The notes under the pieces were generated by a model. The model did not search any database. It was not told the origin of the DNA and saw only the letters and a program-made list of their open reading frames with translations. A stretch of 64,000 nucleotides of DNA from Pollenia angustigena (lineage: Eukaryota; Arthropoda; Insecta; Diptera; Polleniidae). The translations under genes were made by a program, and so were the position numbers. The stretch is from assembly GCA_930367215.1 (NCBI GenBank), contig OV884059.1, positions 157,850,511-157,914,510 on the forward strand, given 5' to 3'. Below, piece after piece: positions 22,491 through 32,987 of this stretch; the stretch's first letter is position 1, and each line of letters starts with the position of its first letter.

Positions 22491-22910
22491 CGGTGCACAG
22501 TGGGGCCTTTTGACTTTTTTCGTTGCAAAAATCATAACTTTTGAACTGATAAAGATTTTTAAACATTTTAAAAAGCATTTGAAAGAAAACTCCTTTATCT
22601 TTAATATATATGATTTGCAAGATCATAGCTTAGGCGCGGCACTGTGCACAGTGTCTGCTTTCGACTGTTTTTTTACAAACATAACTTACAAATGAGTATC
22701 ATTATTGGCCATAGCTTTGTGGAGGCACTGTGCACAGTGGTTTTTTGTTGAAAACATCATAATTTTTTAAGTTACCAAGAAATTTGTAATGGGGGAAAAA
22801 TACTTGATTTTTAAATCTCTTAGGATCAAAATAAGTGCTCCCTTATTGTAATAGGCATTGGACACGATGGCACCTTTGACCTTTCTTGTGGCAAAAATCA
22901 TATATTTTGA
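22490..22910. repeat. Repeat cluster with CACTGTG/CACAGTG palindromes
   Basis: Three or four degenerate copies of a unit contain GTGCACAGTG (22,493-22,502) and CACTGTGCACAGTG (22,640-22,653 and 22,726-22,739), plus a decayed copy near 22,860. The first and last copies continue with a pyrimidine-rich stretch and then GCAAAAATCAT. CACAGTG is identical to the V(D)J recombination-signal heptamer, and GCAAAAATC resembles its nonamer at a spacing of 22. The significance is uncertain; see findings. Confidence 0.6.
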
Positions 22911-23000
22911 AGTAATGATATTTTTAAAATTTCTCAAACATTTATTTATATTACAGATAAAAGTTATTGAAATATTTTTAATACTAATGTTAATTTATAT

Positions 23001-23570
23001 TATTAATACGATCTTCGTATGACGTGCTAAATTCCCAGTTTTTCATATTTGATAAATACACTGAAATTTATTGTTGAGGGAAAGCAAGCCTCTATGCGCA
23101 TTTCGCCGGTTGCTTACACCAGCTCATCAGGAAACCTTTTCCAAAGATTTTAGAAAAGCCAAAAATATTAAACAAATAAAACCTTAAGCGAATAAGAGTT
23201 ATAAACACTCTATGTCTTACCTGTAACAATATCAAAGCTTAAACAAAACACCAACAATAAACAGTGAGTTTATCTTTTCTTACATCCCCCTACAATTGGT
23301 TGGGTTCTTTCCGACTCGAATTGTAGTTGTAAGTGGGTTAAAAGAAAAAACAAAATTAAAAAACAAACCGCTTCATTCTATTGTCTTCGTAAGAAAACAA
23401 CGAACTAAACCAATTTGCCAATTCAGTTTTATGCACGGGCACATGCAATTATATTATCAAAGTTATTTTCGGGAATACAAAGTTTATTATTAATACGATC
23501 TTCGTATGACGTGCTAAATTCCCAGTTTTTCATATTTGATAAATACACTAAAATTTATTGTTGAGGGAAA
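23001..23570 (+). mobile_element. MITE copy bounded by 83-bp near-identical direct repeats
   Basis: Positions 23,001-23,083 and 23,488-23,570 are the same sequence with one visible difference (ACTGAAA versus ACTAAAA). They begin TATTAATACGATCTTCGTAT and then carry GACGTGCTAAATTCCCAG. Between them is an interior homologous, on the opposite strand, to the MITE at 4131-4615. The interior's own inverted right end is still visible but decayed (23,434-23,480). The second direct repeat therefore looks like the terminus of a neighbouring copy, and it ends about 60 bp before the stop codon of the RAG1-like transposase relic. Confidence 0.7.
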
Positions 23571-23631
23571 TTATTTTACAGTATGATATATTATAATTTG
23601 ATATTGAGTTTTTTTATTAATTTTTTAGTAG

Positions 23632-25440
23632 TTAGTTTTCTTCAAAATAGTCATTAACATTTTGAGCGATTTGTAATAGACTTGACATATCGGAGCTATA
23701 ATTATATTCTTCCAAATCCTTTCGAGATCTTACATGTCTCCGCGATGAAATCAGTGGGTCTGAAGAGAACGCCAACATATTAAAAAGATCCTCATTCTGT
23801 CTAATCCGTGAAATTTTGCAAGTATTCGCATATCTAAAGTGCTTGTAATCTTTGTTTTTGCATTCCTGGGCTTCTTCTGATAACTCTCCAATTGGTAAGC
23901 ATTGATAATTAATTAAATTTTGGCCATGAGCCAAAATCTTATGGACCGTAGGAGTAAGTTTCTTCTCAGGGTAATTTTGAGCCAAAAGCTGGGCAGTTTT
24001 TGATGCATAATCCGGAAACTTTGGGCCATTTACCATTTCTCTAGAGTTTATAACATTTAGAATAACTGCCAACCTTTTTATAATGTGGTTGTCGACACCA
24101 GTAATTTGGGCTGTTACCTCATCATTTTCAAAAAACGATCTGGACATGTTACCATCGTTAGTATTTCCATATCCCTGCTTTGGACAGTCTATTTTTCGTC
24201 CATTGTTCTTAAGAAATTCATTTTGTATATTTTTTTGAGCAGTTAGTTTTTCTTTTGGTGTTGCATTCTCACGAAAACTTTCTCCTTCTCTCGGAATTGT
24301 ATACGCTAATTTTAAAATAAACTCCATGCACCCAATTCTGGCATGTAACGAAGAATTTCCATATTCATAGTTTTGCTCATCACTTGAATCATTAAAATTT
24401 TGAAAGTCCTTCTGTGACTTTTTGCACACTTCAAAGTTGAAGAAGTATCTGTTATTACATTTAAGACTTTGCCATCAATTATTGTAAGACAAAATTCATA
24501 ATTAATGAAAACCTTTTTCCATTCTTCATTTCAATAACAGAAGGCTTTAGTTCGGAAATTTGCTTTTTTATATCATTTACTCTAGACTAGATTATTTCCG
24601 AAGACTCCTTTGCATATTTAAAAATATCGGACGGCAAAAATGGACTGACGATGGGCGAGGATTTTTCCAATGCTCAGAGATTTCACTTCTAAGTCGTAAA
24701 GGAACTATAGAAGCCATAAACATATTTGCATCTGTAATAGTTATGTCAGTTGTCGATATTGTTTGTTTGTAAGCACTTTGACCAGATGATCCATCACATC
24801 CCCACTTGCTTATCAATGTAAGCCTATCTGGAAGTAATGCTCTTTCTTTTTCAGGAAAACTTTGAACTAAGCGTTTAGATGTATGATCCATTAAGTCTTG
24901 CAGTTCAACTTCTGCTGATACTTCAGTAACTTTTACATTAGATGGTACTGCTTCTTTTATGGCAGAGGTTTCTTAAAGAGCTTCGTAAAATATTATATTT
25001 CTCCTTTGACAATCTTAAGTCCATAAATAACGCTAAGGCTTCTTCTATGATATACTTTGTGGGTAATGCATTCGGAGGAGTTGGAATACTTTATTTAATC
25101 CTTCGCAGTCGATCTGGGCTAGCAAGCTCCACAGCTTTTGTAATATCAGACTTTGATTTATCTTTTACGTACTTAAGACATAATGCTTCTGACAGATTCG
25201 ATGTGGATATATCTTTTGTAGCATTTTGAAATTTACGTTTTTTTTGTGTACTCCGAACACTCGTTTATAGTTTTAGCAGGTCTTCCTTTTCTGCTGTCCA
25301 AAGATGTATGCGGTTCTTCGATGTTTTCAAAAGTTGTTACTCCATTTAGCCAGTCTGAGTACTTTTCCATAAAGGTTTTTGTCGTGCGGTTTCAGGCAAG
25401 CCATTTTCTACGAATATCTAAGAAAACGAAGTGAATTTTG
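23632..25440 (-). pseudogene. RAG1/Transib-like transposase relic, multiply frameshifted
   Basis: Read on the minus strand. The first segment, from 25,370, starts MEKYSDWLNGVTTFENIEEP and contains an AT-hook-like RKGRPAKT. The next segment (about 25,240-25,095) reads KRKFQNATKDISTSNLSEAL. A third (24,891-24,592) has LISKWGCDGSSGQSAYKQ and ASIVPLRL. A fourth has CLTIIDGKVLNVITDTSST. The open 265-residue end (24,429-23,632) has SLHARIGCMEF, YGNTNDGNMSRSFF, LTPTVHKILAHGQNLI, GELSEEAQECKNKDYKHFR and FSSDPLIS. The order matches the RAG1 core: first catalytic Asp in a CDG context, a Cys-containing strand, NGN.ARK-like, LHK.LAH, then the catalytic Glu in SEGNESGNKLFRRFR. The residue aligned with the second RAG1 Asp (LHCDIG) appears to be Arg (LHARIG), so that catalytic residue is missing here or lies elsewhere. 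There are at least four frameshifts or stops. Transib is the closest class by memory; not searched. Confidence 0.7.
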
Positions 25441-25721
25441 TTTTTAACATCCTTTCCCTGGTATCCTGGTAAACCGTGCAATTATTCCACAATAGCCAAA
25501 TTAAATACATTTTCATTATGTGATTTTTCTAAATAACTCCAACAATTCCGAATTTTGCAATTTTGCAAAGTAAAACTTTAACTGATTGCATTACACAATT
25601 GCAGATTAATTTATACCCAAAAATAAAAAGGTTCAAGCTACCGATTTGCGAAACATAAATCTAGGCCACAATTAACTGGATTATATGCAACTGCAGTTTT
25701 TATTTTACTTAGTATAAAAAC

Positions 25722-25936
25722 TGCAGCCGGCTAATGATTCCGTCAATAATGGACGCCGCTGCCGGTTTCTTCTCGGCATAGATTTCTGATGTCAAATGGT
25801 TTGTCAGAAGAATAGAGCACGCTCTAATTGAAATTGTGTCAGATGACTTTGCATCTGACTTTTACAGAAGCAAAGTTAAGAAGTTAACACACGACATGTA
25901 TGTATTTTGCAGTGGAAAATTTGACATGTCAGATGA
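25722..25936 (+). repeat. Left member of an inverted dispersed-repeat pair
   Basis: It shares, in order, CCGTCAA.A.TGGAC, GGCATAGATTTCT, TAGAGCACGCTCTAAT, GACTTTTACA and TATTTTGCAGTG with the minus strand of 27,763-27,990. It also has an internal hairpin-like GACATGT/ACATGTC. Confidence 0.6.
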
Positions 25937-26159
25937 CAAAAACATGTCGTGTACGATCGCCTTAAGAAAGTTAAGTCGTTAAGCCATTTTACACAATTCC
26001 CTTCATCACAGTATTTAAAAGCAAATTATCAAGTGTACCGTATTTAGAAACCATGAGCAATCATGGACCCGTCAGAACAAAATTATGTTATGAGGTTAAG
26101 ATTTATGTCAAAGTTCTTTGTGCCGAATATTATTTTGATATCTTAATCAATGTGTGATT

Positions 26160-26990
26160 TGTTTAAGTGATTTTAGAGAGATGGTTAATATGGGACCTAT
26201 GGTTAATTCTGGACCAACCAGCACAACATTTTTTCATGACTAGTAGCTTTCGTACAAGTTATTGACGATAAATAATGTGTTAAGTAACAGAAAAACATAA
26301 AAGCACTTCTAACCATTCTACTAAAAGAACCAATGAATTTTACAAGGGATGTCCCCAAATTAACGCATTCAAAAGTAAGTCATTATTATTGTTCTTAAAT
26401 ACATCCAGAAAAAAGTAGTTTAAGATGTTGTAATAGAAGTAGATAAAGAAGAAAGCAACTAAATAATGAGTGAAAGAAGCTATTAATTTTGAAAAAGTAG
26501 GCGAAACTTTAACTAGATATATAAGAAATTTATGGGATAAAAAGCTATTTTCGGAAGTAGTATTTGTATGGGAACGATGTTCAAGTATGGATCGATTCCA
26601 ATAACATTTTGTAAGATGATTTAGATTGAAATAAATTAAGTTTGGACAAAATTTAATTAAAATATCAAAATAATGATGGTCTATAGGTACAAAGACTCTA
26701 TTCCGAAACAAAGCTGGAAAGTGCTATGTCAAGTTATGGGCAAGATTCTCACCATTTTCAATAGGCTTGGTCCTTTCGGGAATTAAAACCAATGTACAAA
26801 ATTTAATCAAATTATTTTCAAAACACTTTCCGCATAAGTTCTACCGGGGCAACCAGCCAGCTAGACGGACAGACATCGATTCAAAAAGTGATTCTGAGTC
26901 GATCGGTATACTTAAAGCTGGACCTAAGCCCAATATTTTAAGTTGTTAGACACTTAAGCACAAACGCATAATACCCTTTACACAATTATG
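26160..26990 (+). repeat. Dispersed repeat R, copy 1 (mini-me-like right end)
   Basis: The first part (ACCTATGGTTAATTCTGGACC, GCACAACATTTT) matches 32,650-32,700. The middle (AGAAAAACATAAAAGCACT, TACATCCAGAAAAAAGTAGT, AAATAATGAGTGAAAGAAGC) matches 38,520-38,700. The end has AGACGGACAGACATCGATTC then GAGTCGATCGGTATACTT and TACCCTTT, the mini-me-type core. Three copies in the window share one orientation. The 123-codon minus-strand frame inside is low-complexity and not called. Confidence 0.65.
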
Positions 26991-27762
26991 GAGTGTCTTT
27001 AAAAATGCTTAATTGCTGGTTTAAATTTTTAATTTGTAAAATTTCTTTTAGAGAACTTTAAATTCCCCAAAACGAAACTTATTTTGATTATTCTTTTGTG
27101 AAAATATGAAACTTTAAAATTTATAGACACACATAAACATACATTTAAATTCTCAACGAATCAACATTACACTTCTATTAACAACAACCAACAACAAAAA
27201 AAAACACAAAAAACATCAGATGTTCATCTTGTACTTGTTATGTGTTAAACATGTGGTTGAATTGTTTCAAAACAAAACTTTTATTTTACAACCATAAAAA
27301 TTAACAAACAAACACAATCATATACACGAACCATTATTCTCGGTAAAAGCACAAGACACACACATAAACAAGAAAAGTAATTTGAAATGTTTTCATTAGT
27401 GTGTATCACTTTTTTTTGCTTCCTTCGTCGAAATTTGTCGTTGTGTGTGTGTATTTGATGAAACGATTAAGGATTTGTTTCCTTTTTCTGTTATTTGTAG
27501 TATTGTTTTTTCACGTTTTCATTAAACACAAAGAAATTCTATAATTTAACAGCTTTGGCAATAATATCAAAAAATAAAACACACACGCCAAGATAATAAC
27601 ACACAGATACACTACCAACAAAACAAAGAAAGAATTGCCCGTCAAGCTCGGCCATATGATACTCTACACCACATTATTTAAAAGAAATTAAGATTTTTCC
27701 CTATTTGGTAAAGGTGAAGATTCGTGTAAAAGTCTTTTGTGCCGAATGTTATTTTTTTTTAC

Positions 27763-27990
27763 ATCATACTTGTCAAATTTCCCACTGCAAAATACAAACA
27801 GCTTTATAACATTGATTATGTAAAAGTCAAACGCAAAGTCGCTTGAGAAAATGTTTATTAGAGCGTGCTCTATTTTCTTCTGAGAAACCATCTGACATCA
27901 GCTTGCTTTATTATGATATGTTGTTAGAAATCTATGCCGTGAGGAAACCTGTTGCGTCGGTCCACTGTTGACGGAAACATAAGACGGCTG
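27763..27990 (-). repeat. Right member of the inverted dispersed-repeat pair
   Basis: This is the reverse-complement partner of 25,722-25,936. The pair encloses about 1.8 kb containing repeat R, so it could be the long termini of a composite element. No flanking duplication was identified. Confidence 0.55.
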
Positions 27991-28043
27991 AAGTTAATAT
28001 TTTACATCACCGATGTATGTATTTTTATTTCACCATTTAGTAA

Positions 28044-28192
28044 TGGCTCACACTCTTCAAGTTTTTGCTGTCAAGTCTTGCGCTTTTAGGAGAGAAGAGA
28101 AAAGGCAATGTCATTTATTTTCCTCTCTCTATCCCTCTCTCTCCCATAAACTCAAGACCTGACGTCTCAAACTTGAAGAGTGTGAACCAGCA
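28044..28192. mobile_element. MITE, Harbinger-like, sister of the 45.4 kb copy
   Basis: Arms TGGCTCACACTCTTCAAGTT and (reverse-complemented) TGGTTCACACTCTTCAAGTT enclose TTGCGCTTTTAGGAGAGA and CCTCTCTCTCCC blocks. The same blocks occur in 45,406-45,533. TAA precedes the left end, but the matching right TAA is decayed. Confidence 0.65.
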
Positions 28193-28568
28193 GCTCATAG
28201 AAATTTGGGCACACTTTTATAAGACCATAGAACGGGGTAGTGCACTCATTTTGCAGTTTCAGCTCTCATTTAGTGTTAGTGCAAAAATATTGCAATCATT
28301 TTATTGATGTGATTGATGAATTGCAAGTTTGCAGCCTCCTAAACATGAGTGATAGTGATGTTTAAAAATTTTGCACTTAAAAAAAAATTGTTTGATTTTA
28401 AAAAAAAGCAATCATCAGTTTATTGCAACTTTTATTTTCTTCACTCATTTGAGTGCAACTAAAATTGTTGCAACAAATTTAAAATCAAAAACTTGTTTTT
28501 TCATGATTAAAGCCAATAATTTTATCGTTATTGACAAAATTTCATTTTGTTTAATGTTCTTTGCTTAT

Positions 28569-30264
28569 TAAGGTTTTCATTCGGTTAACCGTCAATCGGT
28601 TAACCGATTAATTCTTACCCGATTAACTGATCGGTTAATTTCACATTGGCTTATTTTGATTACCGATTAAACCGGTTAATTTCAGTCGATTTTATTTTAT
28701 TTTGTAGTATTATAACATATTTTTTTATGTTCTTAATTATTTGTTTCGTCTCATATACAAAATGTATGTGTTTAGAAAATATTATTTTATACAAACAAAA
28801 AAGGTGTTCAGTGATCTTCATTTTAACCCATTTTCCGCCGACCGGTGACTAAAATTACAACGTGGCGAAAAATAGGTGAAATTTATGATTGCCAACACCT
28901 TTTTTTTGTTTCACGTACTTTTTATATGTATGTGTTTAGTTATTTGTTTCTTCTCATATCAGTCTTTTAACAGAATTAACCGAAACAATTAGATTTAGAT
29001 TAAAAAAAAAAAACTCTAATGGCATAATGGAGTATTTTATATGTTTAAAGAAATCCTGGAAACGGACTGAGAAATGAGATATTCATCTACGATAAGTGAA
29101 AGAATTCTTTCCAAGGCAAGTTTTGTCAAAACTTAAGAAAATAATCATTTTAATAATAAACATTTAACCAAATTACTTGTTTAAAACATTATTTTATAAG
29201 ATCTCCTTTAACTATTGAAACAACTAATAAAATTATCTCAGTTTATTTTTTTATAAATACATATTTGGGGGATGTACAAGGGAGTCATGGAGTCTTACCA
29301 GCATGTAGTTTTTCTTCTATTTAAGTCTTGAAGTGTGTAAAACTAGATGTTCTAGCTTAGTTTTTTGTCACTTCTGTAAAAAGTGCTGAAAGTGAGTTAG
29401 CAGGTTTGCATATTAAGCCGACGATATGACTGTTATGGGCTACCGCTTATAATTTAGATTTCTACTGTACAGTTATGACGAATCAATGAACACAGCATTA
29501 AAACTTTAATTTTTAATTATTTTAAACAATTGTAGCACAGCCGCGAATAACGTTGTAAACGCCACATTTTGCAAAAACTGTTTTTTTGCTGATGACTTTT
29601 TACATTAAGCTCTTACACAGTATAAACATCAAATCAACCAAAACTATGCACCTTAACGCCTTCCAAATGGCGTACAAAGTGTCAGCCAGTGGAAGAGCAT
29701 TGCAAGTTACTAACAAAATTATGAAACCGAAATGGATTTGCAGTGCGGAATAAGGTTTTAAAAGCCTTTTGCATTCAAGTTTTTAATATCATTATTTTTA
29801 ATAATAGAAAAAAAAAATTTTAAAACAAATAATGCTGCCTGTCAAAAAACGTTTTTTTGCTCTCCTAAAAAATTATTATTTTTTAACTTAAAACGTTATT
29901 CGCGGCTGTGCTTCAATTGTAAAATATTATTTTGGATATTATGACGACATGACTTGATAGCACACCTTGTGTATTAATTGAAAAAATTCATATTACATAT
30001 TTATGAATTGTCTTTTTGTTTGCTTGCTTTAGTACAAGTATTGTTTTGTTTGTTATTGTTTTTTTTTACTAATAAATTCCAAGTAATAAACAATTAATTA
30101 ATTTTTATATATTGAAATTATTTAATTTATAAAAAAAACTTGATTAATCTGTTAACCGATCAAAAACTAAATTTACCGATTATTAACCGATTAAACCAAT
30201 ACCTCGGTTAATTAATCGAGCGATTAACCGATTAAAGCAAAAGGTCGACTAAATGAATACCATG
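28569..30264. mobile_element. hAT-like element rich in CGGTTAACCG repeats
   Basis: The left end TAAGGTTTTCATTCGG and the right end (reverse-complemented CATGGTATTCATTTAG) are imperfect inverted repeats. The flanks TTGCTTAT (28,561-28,568) and TTGCTTCA (30,265-30,272) agree at six of eight bases. Subterminal arrays of CGGTTAACCGATTAA-type words occur inside both ends (28,575-28,680 and 30,140-30,235), like the clustered transposase-binding motifs of hAT elements. No transposase is recognisable. A 383-bp MITE is nested at 29,532-29,914. Confidence 0.65.
29532..29914 (+). mobile_element. 383-bp MITE, GAAGCACAGCCGCGAA termini, AATT target duplication (copy 1)
   Basis: Termini GTAGCACAGCCGCGAATAAC and (reverse-complemented) GAAGCACAGCCGCGAATAAC are flanked by AATT on both sides (29,528-29,531 and 29,915-29,918). 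A second copy in reverse orientation lies at 35,758-36,141, also between AATT. The empty-site paralogue at 8379-8565 carries a single AATT, which supports both the boundaries and the duplication. Confidence 0.85.
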
Positions 30265-30581
30265 TTGCTTCAAAATCCATGCACATACAAAGTTAATTTT
30301 AGTGAAAAAATATTTGTATGCAGCCTTTTTGATTGCAAGTCCAAATTTTGCACTATTTGAATTGAGTGCATTTTTGCATTCAATCTGCGTTTAGTGATAG
30401 TGAAAAAATTTGCAATATCACTAAAAAAAATTTATTGGTAGTTAAAAAATAACAATCATCACTAAAGCTGATAAAAAAGAGTATTAACTAATTTCTTTGC
30501 AGTTTAATTTAGTGATAGTGCACTGCTCATTGTAATCAAAAAAACATATATGTAAATGCCTTGACATTTACAAGCTGTGAA

Positions 30582-31958
30582 CAGTGTTGCCAGAACTTTT
30601 AGAGGTAAAATCAGTAAAAAAAAAACATAGTTTTTCATCAAAAAATCTGCAAAATCTGCGTCAAGATTTTAAAAGTCTTTGATAAATCTTCAAAACAAGC
30701 TTTTTACATTTTTTATGTAGCTAATTTAAAAAAGATATAACAATTTATTTCAAAATATACGGCCAATGTTCTGGAATTTGAAATCGGTGGTAGTTTTAAA
30801 TGTTCTGGTAAATGAGACTATCAGCGCAGAAGTACTGTAACCCACAATTTAAGTTAGTTACGGTTCTGGTGTAAGATGTGTGCGATAATCGAGTAAGCCA
30901 ACTGTTTTTATCCAAAACAGATGGCGCTAGAAACATAGTTTTTGCACGGGCCATTACAACGAACTACTATAGCCTTAAATATAAGTGGTCCTCGAAGTAT
31001 CAGGTATAAAAAAGGAAATATTTTTTTGAACATTCAACACAGAAAAGTTTTAATTTCACTCGAATGCAATTTTCAGAACATGGCTGATAATGTTTAGATA
31101 TTTTTACATTAAAAACATCTATCCAAATTTAATTACTGAGGCTGAGTTAGGATTAATCACATCTTTGTTAGTTTAAACAACAAACTAAAAGCAATTAGCT
31201 TGATATTTTATTTAAATTTAAAAAAGTCTAATTGAGAATTTACAAGAGCTCAAATAATCAAAGATATATGTATTTCTAAATAACTACATATGTGACAGCG
31301 CATAGAGAAAGGGTCCAGTAAGGTAAAGGGAACAGTAAAAACCAACTACACAAAACAAGAGGTAGGGACGACCTACGCGTGTTTTCAAGGTTGACCAACA
31401 AGGTTGAGATGTGTCGCTTTTAAATGAGACTAATACCAACACGCTCAGTGATGGTACACCAAAGATACACGTATTATATCTTTAAAATGGCAAAACCCTT
31501 AGGTCCCTTTCTATTTTGCGCGTCACATATGCATATTATTTCGTATAAAATCAGATGACATATCGCTCATTTGCTGCAAGACCGGCATTACTCAAAAAAT
31601 TAAATTTTGGAGTTAGGGATGCAGAATTGTTCGCTTTGTTTTTCTTTATATTGTGTATTTAATTCATCTTTATATCTTTTATACTTTTCCAGTTTGAAGA
31701 GAATGTGTCTTCTTTTTTTCTGAGTAGTTAGAGCAAATCAAAAACTTTAAATGCGTTTATCTCGAAATGGATTTTTTTGAGTTATGCCGGTCTTGCAGCA
31801 AATGAGCGATATGTCCGGCAATATTACTGTGTCAAGACAATGCGAATTTTTAAGAGAAGTTTCCGCCGTGATAGAAAATCTGCATTTTTAAACCAAAAAT
31901 TTTTAAATCATTATTTTGGCAATTTTACGTTATAAAATCTGCATTTCTGGCATCACTG
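30582..31958. mobile_element. hAT-like element, 1.4 kb
   Basis: The left end CAGTGTTGCCAGAAC and the right end (reverse-complemented CAGTGATGCCAGAAATGC) are inverted repeats. The flanks GCTGTGAA (30,574-30,581) and GCTGCGAT (31,959-31,966) agree at six of eight bases. AAAATCTGC words repeat just inside both ends. No transposase was seen. A 259-bp MITE is nested at 31,557-31,815. Confidence 0.65.
31557..31815. mobile_element. 259-bp MITE, ATCGCTCATTT termini (copy 1)
   Basis: The left arm GACATATCGCTCATTTGCTG, continuing CAAGACCGGCATTACTCAAA, is repeated in inverted form at 31,770-31,815 with one or two differences. The interior block GATGCAGAATTGTTC and the block TTTATCTCGAAATGGATTTT are shared with 40,293-40,522. 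Confidence 0.75.
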
Positions 31959-31979
31959 GCTGCGATCGATGCTCAGGAT

Positions 31980-32484
31980 CAGGGCTGTCAGATATGGCGA
32001 TTTCTCGCCAAACGTGGCGATTTTGAAACGTTTTTGGCGATGGGATTTCCCATTTGGCGACTGGCGACTTTTATGGCGATTTCTGACATAACTGGCGATT
32101 AACTTTGCTATTTTTGCCATATATATTATTTTGGCGATTTTGTTTAAACTCCAGTAATGAAATCTGTGAGGCTGAAGTGTACGATCTTATAGACTTGTGT
32201 ACTTAATTTAAGTTTTTAACTGAATACATATATGATCTCCATTTTATGTTATTTAAAAAAAATTACAGAAACAAAACGAAATTTACTTCGGCGACTTTTT
32301 TCTATTTTTCTCAGTTTTTGGCGATTTTTGACTAAAAAATTATACTAGCGTTTTTTGTATGCAAAATTTAATTAAAAAAAAAAAGAAAATTTTGCAAAAA
32401 CTGAACAAAATTGACGTTTGGCGATTTTTGGCGATTTCTGACATCCGGTTTGGCGATGGAGCTCAAGAAAATCTGACAACCCTG
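31980..32484. mobile_element. 505-bp hAT MITE, perfect 8-bp target duplication
   Basis: Ends CAGGGCTGTCAGATATGGCG and (reverse-complemented) CAGGGTTGTCAGATTTTC are flanked by identical CTCAGGAT octamers (31,972-31,979 and 32,485-32,492). The interior is dominated by repeated TGGCGATTT words in both orientations. It is non-coding. A similar left end (CAGGGTTGTTAGATGTGACG) at 1373 has no visible partner. Confidence 0.9.
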
Positions 32485-32639
32485 CTCAGGATAGACTAGC
32501 TAAATATTAAATTTTAAAAACATAAAATTTGTTAAATGCAACTCTCAATTATAGGTTTTTTTTCCTTTTTTATTGTATGTACAGTGTACACTTTTGCCCT
32601 TTTTAGATTTTATGTTTTTGTTATTGTTGCTTTTGTAAT

Positions 32640-32987
32640 GTTAATGAATTAATATGGAATCTATGGTTGATTTTGGACCTACCAGCACAACATTTTGTCA
32701 TGACATAGATGCTATCGTAAAAATTGTTGACGCCAATTTTTATGTTAATACCAATATCTATAAGAAGTTTATGGCATTAAAAGCTTTTGTCGGGAGAAGC
32801 ATTGGTATGGATGGCTGTAGTCAAATATAGACCGATTCCAATAAAATTTGGTAAGATAATCCGATTACAATAAAAGAATTTGGACCAAATTTAATCTAAA
32901 TACCAACATAATACGATGGTTTATGGGCACAAAGGCTCTATTCTGGAAAGAAGCTTGAATTGGGCATATGTGAAATTAAAGACCTGG
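32640..32987 (+). repeat. Dispersed repeat R, copy 2, left part
   Basis: Homologous to 26,160-26,730. At 32,988 it is interrupted by the 4.15 kb inverted-repeat element; the paralogue continues uninterrupted through ...ATTCTCACCATTTT, which here resumes at 37,144. Confidence 0.65.

Noticed and set aside
22328..22528. 66-codon minus-strand frame ending in GLFGPLVQLAYCLAL
   Set aside because: No family resemblance and length within chance expectation.
24560..25434. Plus-strand frames of 62-95 codons over the RAG1-like relic
   Set aside because: The minus strand has the recognisable transposase segments; the plus frames have no motifs.
26340..26711. 123-codon minus-strand frame as a gene
   Set aside because: Lies in dispersed repeat R, has an aromatic low-complexity composition, and is not open in the two other copies as far as can be seen.
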